64,000 nt of DNA from Raphanus sativus (taxonomy: Eukaryota; Streptophyta; Magnoliopsida; Brassicales; Brassicaceae). A program made the position numbers and the translations under genes. The DNA lies in the NCBI RefSeq assembly GCF_000801105.2, contig NC_079514.1, forward strand, positions 14,796,293-14,860,292, in the 5' to 3' direction. Under the pieces are notes generated by a model. That model made no database searches, had not been told where the DNA came from, and worked only from the letters and a program-made list of their open reading frames with translations. This document shows positions 45,393 through 56,563 of this stretch, in pieces. Position 1 is the first letter of the stretch. Every line of letters starts with the position of its first letter.

Positions 45393-45900
45393 CTAGATTT
45401 TGATCCGCGCTTTATTTTGGATTTTAAAAGATTTTGAAATAGTAGTTTTTTGATTATTGCACATTATTATGTTACAAAGTGTATTATATCGAAGAAGAGA
45501 TTTTTAAAATTATATAATTTATAAATTGGTTTATTTGATATTGTGCATACACACGCTTATGTAATTATTATTTTTTAGGCATAGTCATTTTATCCGAATC
45601 TAAAAATTTGGATCGAAACTGACCTAGAAATACAGATTCGGGTTTGGTCCGGGTCCACGGCAAAGTACTTATTGAGTATTTCGTAAATTAAAAGAAAGAA
45701 AAAGAAATACAGTTTTCTTAGGAAATAGACACACAATTCCAAACACAATAAATTAACAGTTTTATTATCTGATAGACAAGTTTTATATTGGACGACATTA
45801 AGCAGACACACCTTGTCACAATTTTGAATACCAGACATATATAGAGTAACAAAAAGAATATTAGACACAGTGTCTATAATGTTATATTTTATTATAATTT
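45393..45900 (-). mobile_element. Degenerate Helitron-like 3' region
   Basis: CTAGATTTTGATCCGCGC at 45393 and the following few hundred bases resemble the element at 28588 (shared TTATCCGAATC and GGTCCGGGTCCACGG-type blocks). One arm of the terminal hairpin is lost. The right limit is not determined. Confidence 0.4.
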
Positions 45901-46701
45901 GATTCTTCTATATATTAATCTCGGAACATAATTCGATTATATGATAACTTATATTCTTGGTTTAATATTTGAAAAGAAAAGAAACATATACAATAGTTTG
46001 TTGATGTTTTCTCGACACATCCATGAATCCAAGATTAGTTGATTACTAAATGGAAAATCTAAAATTAATATTATCTTCCAAAAAAAATTAATACGTCAAT
46101 CAATATATATTCTTATAACTATACAAATATTTCGTGTTTTCAATTTAATGGCTACATAGTGCTAAAAATGTGACTCAAACGGATCCAGTTTGGTAAATAA
46201 GTAATTAGAAAAAAACTCCAGTGTTGGGTTTATGCACTCAAAGAGAATAGTGAATAGGTTGAAAGATCGTTCGATCATGCCAACAACGCAGTAGATGTGT
46301 TTACGAAGATGACATTTGTGTACTTATCTGAGATCTTTCTGAATTTGCATCAAAACAAAACCTGGTTGTTTACCTTTAGGTTGGATTAGAGTATTTAGAT
46401 AATGCATTTGTAGTTGCATATAAAATAACAAGAGTCCAAAAAACACATGCAACTGTTTTGTTAGATATTAAGAGGCCCCTATCAGTATGGTCCATATATC
46501 TGAGTCATTTACTTCATGTCTTTTGCGGAAAGGTCCGGACTATAAATATCTTGTGAAATATATGAAGATTTAGATTTTTTTTTGGACAACTTATGAACAT
46601 TTAGATAGTGTTAAAAGAAAGAACCAACTGAGCCAGACATATAGCCTAGTAATTTTATGTTAATTTATATAGTCTTTTTTTTTTGATCAAAAAGACTATA
46701 A

Positions 46702-46910
46702 AGCCTGAGTGATAGCGATTTCCCAAATCCAAAACCCTTAATCGAACATGAATTAACACATTTCATTTTCAATTACATAATATCTATAATCTGATCGCTA
46801 TCACATTTCGTATTACCACTCATTTGTCCAAAGGCAGAAATTTTCAGACTAAACCAACCGCTTGATCTGTCGGATCTGTCTCAAACCTCACGTTATCATG
46901 TAAATGAAGA
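46702..46910 (+). repeat. Diverged direct duplication, copy 1
   Basis: It shares ordered blocks with 47196-47380: AGCCTGA, CGATTTCCCAAATCCAAA, ATGAATTAACAC, TATTACCA and AAACCTCACGTTATCATG. Non-coding. Probably a local tandem duplication, or two copies of one repeat. Confidence 0.6.
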
Positions 46911-47195
46911 CAGAGCCGGGCCTGCAAAAATTGGGGCCCCATTCAAAATTTTGTTTTACAATCAAATAAATATTTAAACAAAAATAATCATACATATCTT
47001 ATATAATTTCACATTATATTATTTTAATAACTCATTTGATCTTTTAACAATTATATGTATATATATATAAGTTATGTTTTGATTTGTATTATATATAACT
47101 TGAGTAGTGCGTTGGATCTATGCTTAGGCAGCGTAATACTTCATATACGTCAGTTTCAAAAAAAAAATACTTCATATACGTTGCCATGTCTGTAT

Positions 47196-47380
47196 AGCCT
47201 GACTGACAACGATTTCCCAAATCCAAAGTCAATAATGGAATATGAATTAACACGCTCCCACACTTTCTTATTACCATTCAGTTGCACAAGGAAAAGAAAA
47301 ATCGTGTATTCAAAGACTTGACCAACAGTTTGGTCCGTGGGAATCTGTCTTAAACCTCACGTTATCATGTAAATGGAGAT
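47196..47380 (+). repeat. Diverged direct duplication, copy 2
   Basis: Second copy of the repeat at 46702-46910, about 490 bp downstream of it. It also carries a small tandem (TACTTCATATACGT, twice) just upstream at 47138-47181. Confidence 0.6.
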
Positions 47381-47741
47381 TACAAAGATTCTGTACGTTG
47401 GGTAATAATTGAACGCCAAGAATGTTGAACTAAAATACTTAAATAGCAAAATAACTGAAAAATACCTTTTTTGTTTCGTTCAAAATATAACTGAGAGAGA
47501 TATATAAAGCAGCAAAATAACAAAATTACCAATAGTTTGTCCAGAATCTTTCAACTTTAGACTGTGTTAACTAATAAAAAACGTAAAAGCATATGACCAA
47601 AAACAACAATTAGTGTAGACGAAAAGGACTAAAATAACCTCAAACATGCACATTAGTATTTGTAGTATTGACATTAACAAGAAGAAAATTCATCCGACTT
47701 TTAACCTTTTCTTTCTTTTTCTTCTGGTTGTTTAAGTAACA

Positions 47742-49220
47742 TCAAGGTCTGGCTCTCTTGTTAGTGCAACTTGGGCACTTGTAGTGCTTGATGTGCTCTG
47801 CTTTTGCAGGTGTTATATTCACACATTTTCCATGGAACCATTTCTCACACGCGTCGCAGCATATCCAAAACTCATCTGCACCGTAGTTGTCTCCACAAGC
47901 GCCACAAACCGCACCTTGTTCTTCCTCGTCTTCACTCTCATCTTCTTCTTTAGGCAATGGAGATGACATCTTCGAAACCTTTTTGAGGGATTAATACAAA
48001 GAGATCAGAGAGCTTATCAAAAGATGAAGATTGAGAGACGGATATATTATATTAGATAAACAGAAGATGCCTTCAAGCCGCTAGGTTTGCTTTTGCTATT
48101 GTTGTTGTTGGTACCAGAATGATCTTTGGATTGCTTAGCATTGCCCGTCACAACCTCGAAAATGGTTGGGAGATCGTTTATCATCTGGAAGAGTCTCTTC
48201 CTGTAAAGGAACCAATTCCTCAGATAAGCTTTAGGAGGCAAATAAATGGTTACTAGATTGCTTAGGAGACTTTTAATCCCATAGAAGAACTAGATAAATA
48301 CATATACTTTGATTCATATTACATGTTTGCTTGCAGATAACTTATAAATAAACTGTTTCCGAGCTGCCAACACAGTCAATGCTACAATCCAATGCAAACT
48401 GCCTAGGCTAATTACAAGAAACACTAAACAGAGCTGAGAAGGACGGAAAGGAGACTTACCTCTCATTCTTACCAAACCCGAAACGTGCACCAAAGTAGAA
48501 GGCAACAGAAAGCAGCCAGGAATCACTGTGAACAGCGACCAAAGAGACCCAGTCCTTTTCTTGCATGCCGTCTCTAGCGAAATTGATGCCTAGAGCTGGT
48601 TCAGGAAGCTCGGGAGGAACTTCCTCCACGGGAAGATTAACCTCCCATGTCTCATTTGGAAGTCCATACAGAGACAAGTTCTCCTTCTCTGCATCAACAA
48701 AAACACCTTATTTAGAAAAACAACACAGAATACTAAGGACACACCACAATCCGAGGAATAAGATAATCCAAGATAAAAGCTTTTTAACACAGGAGAAAAG
48801 TTGTATAAACAAAATAAACAGTCACTATGTAAAAAAAAAAATTAATTACTTTTTACCAAATAATCAAACTATTAAAAAGTGAAAACTTTTTTTAACTCTT
48901 AACTGAGATCTGAACGGTATAACACTTTCACTCGGAAACAATTGACAATCAACTGAAACTGTAACTAACCAGGATCGCACGTTTGGTGAAACTTGACCAT
49001 ATCTGCACATGAATAAAGAAAACAAAACAAAACAAAACACAAGCTTATCCTTTTGATTCGCTGGGTCGGAGAAAACAAAAGAGGAAAGAACAGAAGAGAG
49101 AGAGAGGAGATAGAACTTACCGAAAGTGAGAGCCTTAATGAGACCAGCTCGTCTACCTCTGAAGTCGATAAATACATCTTCCACAGTTCGTGGTGTATGT
49201 TGACTAGTAATCCCCTCCAT
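47742..49220 (-). CDS. AL6: ALFIN-LIKE PHD-finger protein (AL6-like)
   Basis: Five coding exons: 49220-49121, 49002-48970, 48688-48460, 48200-48071, 47978-47742, about 242 residues. Residues 1-~135 are the Alfin domain ([20 protein letters not shown] ... [20 protein letters not shown] ... [19 protein letters not shown]). A variable Ser/Asn/Lys linker follows, then an acidic run. Residues ~189-240 form a PHD finger ([31 protein letters not shown]) with the Cys4-His-Cys3 set and the aromatic residues that bind H3K4me3. The protein acts in the nucleus as a histone reader; AL6 is linked to root-hair growth under low phosphate. The exon 4/5 junction is the one weak point: the best fit uses a GC donor and gives a linker shorter than I remember for Arabidopsis. 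Confidence 0.9.
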
Positions 49221-50256
49221 TTTCTTTTTATCAACTTCACTGACCGGAGAATAAATTAGCCTAACAATCGCCGGCTAAGGTGACTGTCACGGTTGAAACA
49301 AAAGTTTCGGAAAGAATGTCTCAAGGAAACGAAAAGGATCCCAGAATATCAGAATTCACTTTTTGGGTTTCGGAATTGAGGAAATTAAATTTTTTTCTTC
49401 TAAAAGAGAATTAATTTGGGGAAATTTGGGAAAAGGAGAAATAGAGAGAAGCTATAGAAACCCTAAGTCGAATTAAAAATTAAGACGATTTTAATACATA
49501 CTATATAGCTAATATGTTTTCTGACGTCATATATAACAAAGATTAATTTATCAAAACAATATTATTTTAGATATATTCAGTAAAATAAAAAATTATAAAT
49601 AAAACATAAACTCTCAAAATGGTACTTATATATATTAACAATCAAAGATGTCAATCATCTTTTAATTTATCAAAACTGACATCATTTTTAGATAAATTTA
49701 TAAAATTATATGTCGATAACTTTTTGCATACTTTTAATTTGCCGACAATAAAAATGAAAAAAAACTTTTGACAGTCAATATATATACAAGCGAGATTTTG
49801 AGAGTTTGTCTAATATTTAAAATAATTTTTACGGAATTTATCCAAAACAATATCATCTTGATAAATTAATGGATAACTAACACGAAAAAGAGTCGATTTC
49901 AATATAAACTTTTAGTATCGTGTCTATTCTTTCGCGAACGTTGTAATTATTACATACTGAACTAAACAAATTTTTGAAAATAATACATGAACTTTACGCG
50001 TCGGAAATGAAAAGGCACAACACATAAATTCATGTACTATTTTGATTTTTTTCAGTATGATATATGCATTACTATAAAGTTCTTGAATATATAAGCATGA
50101 TAAATAAAATTCATGTTGAAATAGACCATTTTCCATATTTATATACTCTAGTCTTATGAATATTCATCTGAATGCGATATTCATCTGAATACGATATTAT
50201 TGGTAGTTCAGTTTGGTTCATTTTACTTTTGATTCTATAAAAGGTTACAATATAGG
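49221..50256 (-). other. AL6 leader/promoter and AT-rich spacer
   Basis: 49221-49480 probably holds the 5' UTR and promoter (CT/GA-rich, AAACCCTAA near 49459). From 49480 to the LINE the sequence is AT-rich with no gene. Confidence 0.4.
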
Positions 50257-50543
50257 TCTAATCATTTGTGAAATTTTCCTCTTTTTGACTCCCTTATTTG
50301 GGCGATTTTTTCTCTCTCTTTTCTTAACGAGGTTCTCTTCGGTTTAAGGAAAGTAGAGCTTATAACGAGATTTTTTCCTCTTTTTGTGACTACACAAACA
50401 GAAAATCTCTACTTTTTGGGGTAAAATCTTGGATCATTAAGTGTTTTTGTTTGAACATTCTAGGGCTTCCGTTCGGCCGCCATAGTGTTCTTGACGAGTA
50501 ACAAGTCTGTCGTGAGTTCTGGGAAGATTTTCTCGAGTGAAAC

Positions 50544-51984
50544 ATGAATCTGAATAAGGTTTTCGAGACGATGTCGCTGGAAGAAGAAGATGTTCCGATC
50601 AACCTCCCTGATTTGCCTCAATTCAGTGCAGTTGAGAGCAACAAGTTGAGTATCATCGGCAGGATTTTGAATCCTGAGAGTCAGAGGATGAAGGATCTGA
50701 TATTGGATATGCCACGAAAGTGGCAAGTGTATGGCAGAGTTCGTGGGGTAGCCTTGTCTCCCACGATGTTTCAGTTCACGTTCAAGTATGAACATGATCT
50801 AGAGGAAGTATTAAGGAAGCGTGTTTGGACTTTCAATGAATGGAGTATAGTCATAGATAGATGGTTGGAGAAGCCTCCTGATGACTATTTGAAGTATTTA
50901 CTGGTGTGGGTTCAGCTCAGGAACATCCCAGTGAATCACTACACTAAGGAGGCTATTGAAGCTTTTGCGGATAATTTGGGTAAGGTGGATATTGTGGCGT
51001 TTGATCCAAGCAAAGCTCAAAGCAATGACTATGTCAGAGTTCGCTTTTTTTTTCAATGTGGCCAGACCAGTTAGGAAAGCTAAGGTTTTTAATCTTCCTG
51101 GTGGAGACTCAGTGACGATCAGATACGATTTTGAGCGTGTTCAGAAAAGATGCTACCATTGTCAACGGCTTACTCATGAGAAGGACAAGTGCCCTATACT
51201 TGTTCAAGAGAGGAGAGACCAAGCAGTTGTGCGTCGACAGAAGGTTCTATTGGAAAAACAGAACAATAAACTGAAGCTCCAACGAGATGATCCACTCTTT
51301 GGGGTTCTAAGTGACGAGCAAGTTGGACTGGACTCTGCTACAGGAAGGCGCAAGATTAGCCCTGAGGTTCTTCAGAATATGAGGGAGTACTTGCTTGCGT
51401 CGGAAGGGAGTGACAGACGTGTAAGGGAGGAAAGAGTGAAGAAATCAGTCATGGACTTGGTGAATGACCCGATAGGTCAGAGAGATTTTATGAGATTGGA
51501 AGCTCCTCCTATCGTCACAAGTGAGGTGAATATTGATAAGGGACCGGTGTTTGATTACTCTTTGAAGAATGTGGAGAATCAGATGTTACGTCGTAAGACA
51601 ACAGAGAAAAGCAACCACAAGCTTCACGATGATAGGCGAGGCTCTGTTTCGTCTCCGGCTGGAGATGGCAGGAGATTCTTGGACTCTCCTCTTGAATTTT
51701 TTGAGTGTTCAACGGGTTTTAGTGCTGGTTGCTCAGGTGCTAACTCTTCCGGGACCTCAAAGATCAAGAGTGGGAAACGCTTTCGTCCACCCAAGAAGAT
51801 GAGGAAGTTCAGAGCAAAAACTGACGGTGAGGTAAGAGGGGAGGGAAGTGGAACAGATCGGACTGAGACTGATGAGAAGAGTTCAGTAAAGAGAAGAGCA
51901 GAGTGTGTGGCAGGGGAGTTCATGAGAGTTGCGCGAAGGTCAAAATTAGAGGTGGTCCCAAATGGGGGACTGCCCAATCAATAA
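50544..51984 (+). pseudogene. LINE ORF1 (DUF4283 / CCHC zinc knuckle), one-base frameshift
   Basis: The first part (50544-51074) encodes a DUF4283 domain (KWQVYGRVRGVALSPTMFQF ... FNEWSIVIDRW). A run of nine T (51045-51053) shifts the frame, so translation ends at CGQTS. The next frame carries on from that point with NVARPVRKAKV and a zf-CCHC_4 knuckle CYHCQRLTHEKDKC (CX2CX4HX4C). It ends in NQ-TAA at 51984. One T fewer in the run would align the two parts. ORF1 proteins bind the LINE RNA. The C-terminal third is basic and Ser/Lys-rich. The slip may be a real mutation or a sequencing error in a homopolymer. Confidence 0.8.
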
Positions 51985-54900
51985 TGCGGATACTCAGCTG
52001 GAATTGTCGAGGATTGGGACGGTCTCAAGACTCGACAATTCCCCGTCTCAAGGAGATACGTAAAATGTATTTCCCTGAGATATTGTTTTTGATGGAAACG
52101 AAACAACAAAAGGATATGGTAGTGGACTTGAAGGTGGTTTTGGGTTATGATAGAGTTGTAGTGGTTGACCCGATTGGTTTGTCAGCTGGGCTGGCAGTAA
52201 TGTGGAAGAGTGAAGTGAGTGTGGTGGTGAAGTTCGCAAATAAAAATTTGATAGATTGCTGGATTAGTTACAGAGGAGTGTCCCTTTATGTAACATTCGT
52301 ATACGGTGAGCCAAGTCAGTATGGAAAAAATAGAGTTTGGGAGCGTATCATGCGACTGGGAGCTGGACGTAAAGAGATGTGGGGTTTGGTGGGAGATTTC
52401 AACGAAATCCTGCATAATGGTGAGAAGCTTGGGGGAATTCGGAAAGGAGAGGCTTCTTTTCAGGATTTCAAACAGATGCTAGAGATATGTGAGATGAAAG
52501 ATCTGGAAGGTTTTGGCGATAGCTTCACTTGGGCTGGGATGAGATATAAAAAGTATGTTCAATGCAAGTTGGATCGTTGCTTCGGGAACAAGAAATGGAG
52601 AACCACTTTTGCTAAAGCTTCGCAGACTTTTATGGAACGTTTGGGCTCTGATCATAGGCCAGTAATGGTGGACCTAGCTTATGAGAGACTGAGGAGAAGA
52701 GGTGGCTTTCGGTTTGATAAGCGTATGGTAGGTAAACATGGAGTGGAGGAGATGATAGAAGAATCGTGGAAAAGAGCTAGAGGTGAGCAAAAGCTCTCGA
52801 TAATGGCGAGCTTGGGAGCAGTTAGAGGGTCTTTGGGGAGATGGAAAAAAGAGAACAACCTTAACTCTAATGAACGTATGGCAAAGCTTAGAGATGATTT
52901 GGAACTCGAAACTTCCTCTCTATCTCCATGTTGGGAGAGGGTTAATGAGTTAAATAGGGAGATTGGTAAAGCTTTTAAGGAGGAGGAAGAATTCTGGTTT
53001 CAGAAAAGCAGAGACAAGTGGTTGGTGGTGGGAGACAACAACACGAGTTTCTTTCATGCTTCAGTTAAAGCTAGCAGACAGAAGAACCAGATTACAAAAC
53101 TGATTGATGATGATGGTTTTGAGGCGTCTACTTTACCTACGATGGGCAAAGTTGCGACAGACTATTTTGCTAAGTTGTTTACCTCCTCTACATCGAACAA
53201 TTTGGAGGTCTTCTTTAACGGTCTTAATCCGAGAGTCACAGAGACTATGAACCAGAAGCTAATAAAGGAGATAATTGGGGAAGAAGTTCGTGCTGCTGTG
53301 TTCTCTATTAATGCATCGAGTGCACCTGGAAGTGATGGCATGAATGGTCTTTTCTTTCAAGAATATTGGATTATTGTGGGGGCTGAGATCACCGAGGAGA
53401 TAAAGAATTTTTTCATCAATGGAGTCTTTCCTTTGGAGTGGAATCTTACGCAGATATGCCTCATTCCCAAGATCAATAACCCAACTAGGATGGTGGACCT
53501 TCGACCTATAAGTTTGTGTTCCGTGATGTACAAGATTGTGGCAAAGGTGCTGGTGGCTCGGTTGAAACCTATTCTGGAATACGTTGTGTCTCCAAATCAG
53601 CCTGCTTTCGTTCCTGATAGACTCATTTCTGACAATATCATTATTGCTCATGAGATGGTCCACGGCTTGCGAACTCATGATAGGATTTCAAAGGAATTCA
53701 TGGCGATCAAGACAGATATGTCGAAAGCATATGATCGCATTGAGTGGAAGTATTTGGAAGGTCTTTTGACGGCTTTAGGCTTCCATGGTATTTTCAGAAA
53801 TTGGGTTATGCTCTGTGTGCAATCAGTTTCGTATACGGTCCTTATTAATGGTGAGGAGCAAGGTGAGGTTATGCCCCATAGAGGCCTTCGTCAAGGTGAC
53901 CCTCTGTCACCTTTTCTATTTGACTTATGCACGGAAGGTCTCTCATACCGTTTGAATGAGGCTGAGAGGAGGGGGGAGATCACGGGTATCAAGTTCTCAG
54001 AGGAGGGCCCTGCTGTACATCATTTATTTTTCGCTGATGATTCCCTACTCTTGTTAAAAGCAAACGAAGAAGAGTGTGCTGCAGTTTGCAAGATTCTGAG
54101 AGACTACGAGGAGGTCTCGGGCCAGATGATCAACTTTCAGAAATCTGTGATCACCTTTGGGAGTAAGGTTAGTGAAGAGATGAAGGAAAAGTTAAAGGAG
54201 GCAACAGGGATTGAGAATGAAGGTGGCACTGGGAAGTATCTGGGGTTGCCGGAGTGTTTTAGTGGGTCCAAGGTGGAGATGCTGTATTATATTTATGAGA
54301 AGATGACTGCGAGGTTTCAAGGGTGGTATGCTTTCTTTCTTTCGACGGGTGGGAAAGAAGTGTTGTTGAAATCAGTGGCAATGGCAATGCCTGTATTTGC
54401 AATGTCTGTTTTTAGGCTCCCAAAGACTACTTGCAAGAACCTTACGAGTGCAATGGCCAACTTTTGGTGGAATGCCCAAGAAGGAAAGAATAAAATGCAT
54501 TGGGTGTCGTGGGATCGCATGTGTCTAGACAAAGAAGATGGTGGTCTCGGGTTCAAAGACCTAGAGAAATTCAATCAAGCTTTGCTTGCGAAGCAAGGGT
54601 GGCGGCTGTGGCGCTTGCTCATGGATCCATCGTCGCTCTGTGCCAGAGTTATCAAGAGTAGATACTATCCATCGGGTGTCTTTTTGGATGCTAAGGTTGG
54701 AGTGAGACCTTCTTATGCGTGGAGGAGCATACTTCATGGCCGTGAGTTATTGGTCAAGGGGCTCAGGCGCAATGTAGGATCTGGTGAGAACATCAGTGTA
54801 TGGGTGGATAAGTGGCTTTTTTATGGAGAACCTATAGCCCCAATGAGAAAACAGACTTTTTTCAACGTAAACTTAAGAGTTTGTGACCTTATCAACCCAA

Positions 54901-55982
54901 TAACAAAATCATGGGACGTGGAGAAGCTAGAGGAGGTGTTTTTTCCATGTGATATAGAGCGGATTCTGAAGACGAGACCGGCTGTGGGAAGAGAGGACTC
55001 ATATGAGTGGGTTCATACTAAATGGGGTGCGTACTCAGTGAAGTCGGGTTACTGGTTGACGTGTAAGCTTGATAGGTCTGAGGTTAGGCAAAAAGCGCAG
55101 TGTATGCCGTCTTTAAATGGCTTGAGAAGTAAGGTTTGGAAGGTTAACACGGCTCCAAAAATTAAGATCTTTATGTGGAAGGCCCTATCAAATGCTCTGG
55201 CTGTAGCAGATGAGTGTCTGTCGAGAGGTATGTCTGTTGATCCTAGATGTCAGAACTGTGGGCAGGAGGGTGAGTCCATCAATCATGTCCTCTTTACTTG
55301 CCCTGCGGCGCGGGTAGTGTGGGCAACGTCGGACTTACCGTTCCCTAACGGAGGTTTTGAATCTCGGTCTCTGTTTGAGAATTTTCACTACCTCCTTAGC
55401 ATTGGAAATGATCGCAGGATCCCAAAGGAAGTGAGTGCTGTGTTTCCCTGGATTCTTTGGCTGTTGTGGAAGAATAAAAATACTTTTAAGTTTGAAGGGA
55501 AAGAGTATGAGCCAGTGGAGACAGTAGCCAAATGCAGAGAAGAGGCAAGACGATGGTTTGAGGCTATTGCGACGTCAAAAGGTCCAGATGCAGGTAGAAC
55601 GAAACATGCAAGAGCTGTGAATATGTGGAAAGCTCCTGAACTTGGAAGATTTAAGTGTAACGTTGGAGTGGCTTGGGATCAGAAAACCAGAATGGTGGGA
55701 GGAGGTTGGATCGTGAGAAATAATGAAGGAGGTGCCATACTTCATAGCCGTAGAGCTTTCAACGGAGCATCATCTCTTATAGAGGCTAAAAGATTGGGGT
55801 TCATTTGGGCTGTGGAAAGTATGATCTCTCACAAAATGCATAAGGTTACTTTTGATGTGGAGTCTTCTGAGTTGGCGGGTGTCGTAAACAAACCGAAAGC
55901 TTGGCCTGCTTTTCGTGGGATGGGTGTGGAGTTTGGGGAGGCTCTGAGTAATATTACAGAGTGGGAGGTGTCTGCAGTCTAG
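51984..55982 (+). CDS. LINE ORF2: endonuclease, reverse transcriptase, RNase H-like
   Basis: 1332 residues from MRILSWNCRGLG; its ATG shares one A with the TAA of ORF1 (TAATG), so re-initiation is the likely way it is translated. Residues 1-~230 form an apurinic-type endonuclease (WNCRG, ETK near 38, GDFNEI near 137, GSDHRP near 221). The RT spans ~460-740, with FADDSLLL near 682. A zf-RVT segment lies near 1060-1105 (MWKALSNAL ... CQNCGQEGESINHVLFTC). The RNase H-like domain starts near 1220. There the first catalytic Asp is replaced (CNVGVAWD), and the frame stops at 55982. The expected last ~50 residues continue only after small indels in the next ~40 bp, so the RNase H end is cut short. 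Confidence 0.9.
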   Translation: MRILSWNCRGLGRSQDSTIPRLKEIRKMYFPEILFLMETKQQKDMVVDLKVVLGYDRVVVVDPIGLSAGLAVMWKSEVSVVVKFANKNLIDCWISYRGVSLYVTFVYGEPSQYGKNRVWERIMRLGAGRKEMWGLVGDFNEILHNGEKLGGIRKGEASFQDFKQMLEICEMKDLEGFGDSFTWAGMRYKKYVQCKLDRCFGNKKWRTTFAKASQTFMERLGSDHRPVMVDLAYERLRRRGGFRFDKRMVGKHGVEEMIEESWKRARGEQKLSIMASLGAVRGSLGRWKKENNLNSNERMAKLRDDLELETSSLSPCWERVNELNREIGKAFKEEEEFWFQKSRDKWLVVGDNNTSFFHASVKASRQKNQITKLIDDDGFEASTLPTMGKVATDYFAKLFTSSTSNNLEVFFNGLNPRVTETMNQKLIKEIIGEEVRAAVFSINASSAPGSDGMNGLFFQEYWIIVGAEITEEIKNFFINGVFPLEWNLTQICLIPKINNPTRMVDLRPISLCSVMYKIVAKVLVARLKPILEYVVSPNQPAFVPDRLISDNIIIAHEMVHGLRTHDRISKEFMAIKTDMSKAYDRIEWKYLEGLLTALGFHGIFRNWVMLCVQSVSYTVLINGEEQGEVMPHRGLRQGDPLSPFLFDLCTEGLSYRLNEAERRGEITGIKFSEEGPAVHHLFFADDSLLLLKANEEECAAVCKILRDYEEVSGQMINFQKSVITFGSKVSEEMKEKLKEATGIENEGGTGKYLGLPECFSGSKVEMLYYIYEKMTARFQGWYAFFLSTGGKEVLLKSVAMAMPVFAMSVFRLPKTTCKNLTSAMANFWWNAQEGKNKMHWVSWDRMCLDKEDGGLGFKDLEKFNQALLAKQGWRLWRLLMDPSSLCARVIKSRYYPSGVFLDAKVGVRPSYAWRSILHGRELLVKGLRRNVGSGENISVWVDKWLFYGEPIAPMRKQTFFNVNLRVCDLINPITKSWDVEKLEEVFFPCDIERILKTRPAVGREDSYEWVHTKWGAYSVKSGYWLTCKLDRSEVRQKAQCMPSLNGLRSKVWKVNTAPKIKIFMWKALSNALAVADECLSRGMSVDPRCQNCGQEGESINHVLFTCPAARVVWATSDLPFPNGGFESRSLFENFHYLLSIGNDRRIPKEVSAVFPWILWLLWKNKNTFKFEGKEYEPVETVAKCREEARRWFEAIATSKGPDAGRTKHARAVNMWKAPELGRFKCNVGVAWDQKTRMVGGGWIVRNNEGGAILHSRRAFNGASSLIEAKRLGFIWAVESMISHKMHKVTFDVESSELAGVVNKPKAWPAFRGMGVEFGEALSNITEWEVSAV

Positions 55983-56324
55983 AGAAGCTCAAACATAATT
56001 GCTTTCTTGATTGCGAGAAGTGTAACAAGGGAGCAGAGGTTTCAGTCTTATGTAGCTCAAGGAAGTCCTCGTTGGTTGAGCAGTGTGGTCGCAGAGGAGA
56101 GTTTAGTTGTTTGGGGATTTGGAGTCTTAGGCTCTTTGTCTGTCTCGGGTGGAGATTATGGGATTGTGATCTGATGCTTCTCATTTGTGTTTCGGTGGTG
56201 TGTATTGTGGGTCGTATGGTGCTGTCCTCCTTTTGATTTTTCTTGATTTTCTGTTGCTATGTTTTGCTCTGTTTAGAAACCTTTTACTTTCTTTGAGTTA
56301 AAAAAAAGATCTAATCATTTGTGA

Positions 56325-56563
56325 CATCCAGTTTACTTCGTTTTATATTCAAAATAAAAATGTAAATTTTAAAGTGAACAATGTAATCCTTTATCCCTTA
56401 TAAATATTAATTGAGAAATATTGCAATATTTGAGATAATCAGTTGACAATTAAGGTTTTTTAATAGTAAAGATCTGATAACCATCATTTTTGTTTACCTT
56501 TTAATTATTAAAAGAAATTAGACAATTATATATTAGCATATAATAACAATTTATATTTTTATA
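56325..56563. other. AT-rich spacer
   Basis: Short stretch between the LINE target copy and the first Helitron-like element. No feature is seen. Confidence 0.4.

Larger units (their letters stand above)
50272..56309 (+). mobile_element. Full-length LINE (non-LTR) retrotransposon
   Basis: A 15-bp target duplication, TCTAATCATTTGTGA, brackets the element (50257-50271 and 56310-56324). The 3' end is a short A-run after TTTGAGTT. It has a ~270-bp 5' leader, ORF1 (nucleic-acid-binding), ORF2 (endonuclease, reverse transcriptase, RNase H) and a ~330-bp 3' tail. Intact duplications and nearly intact frames mark a fairly recent insertion between AL6 and NAC035. Confidence 0.92.

Noticed and set aside
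46914..46960. GAGCCGGGCCTGCAAAAATTGGGGCCCC resembling a hAT terminus
   Set aside because: Only one end is visible. I found no matching inverted end or target duplication nearby.
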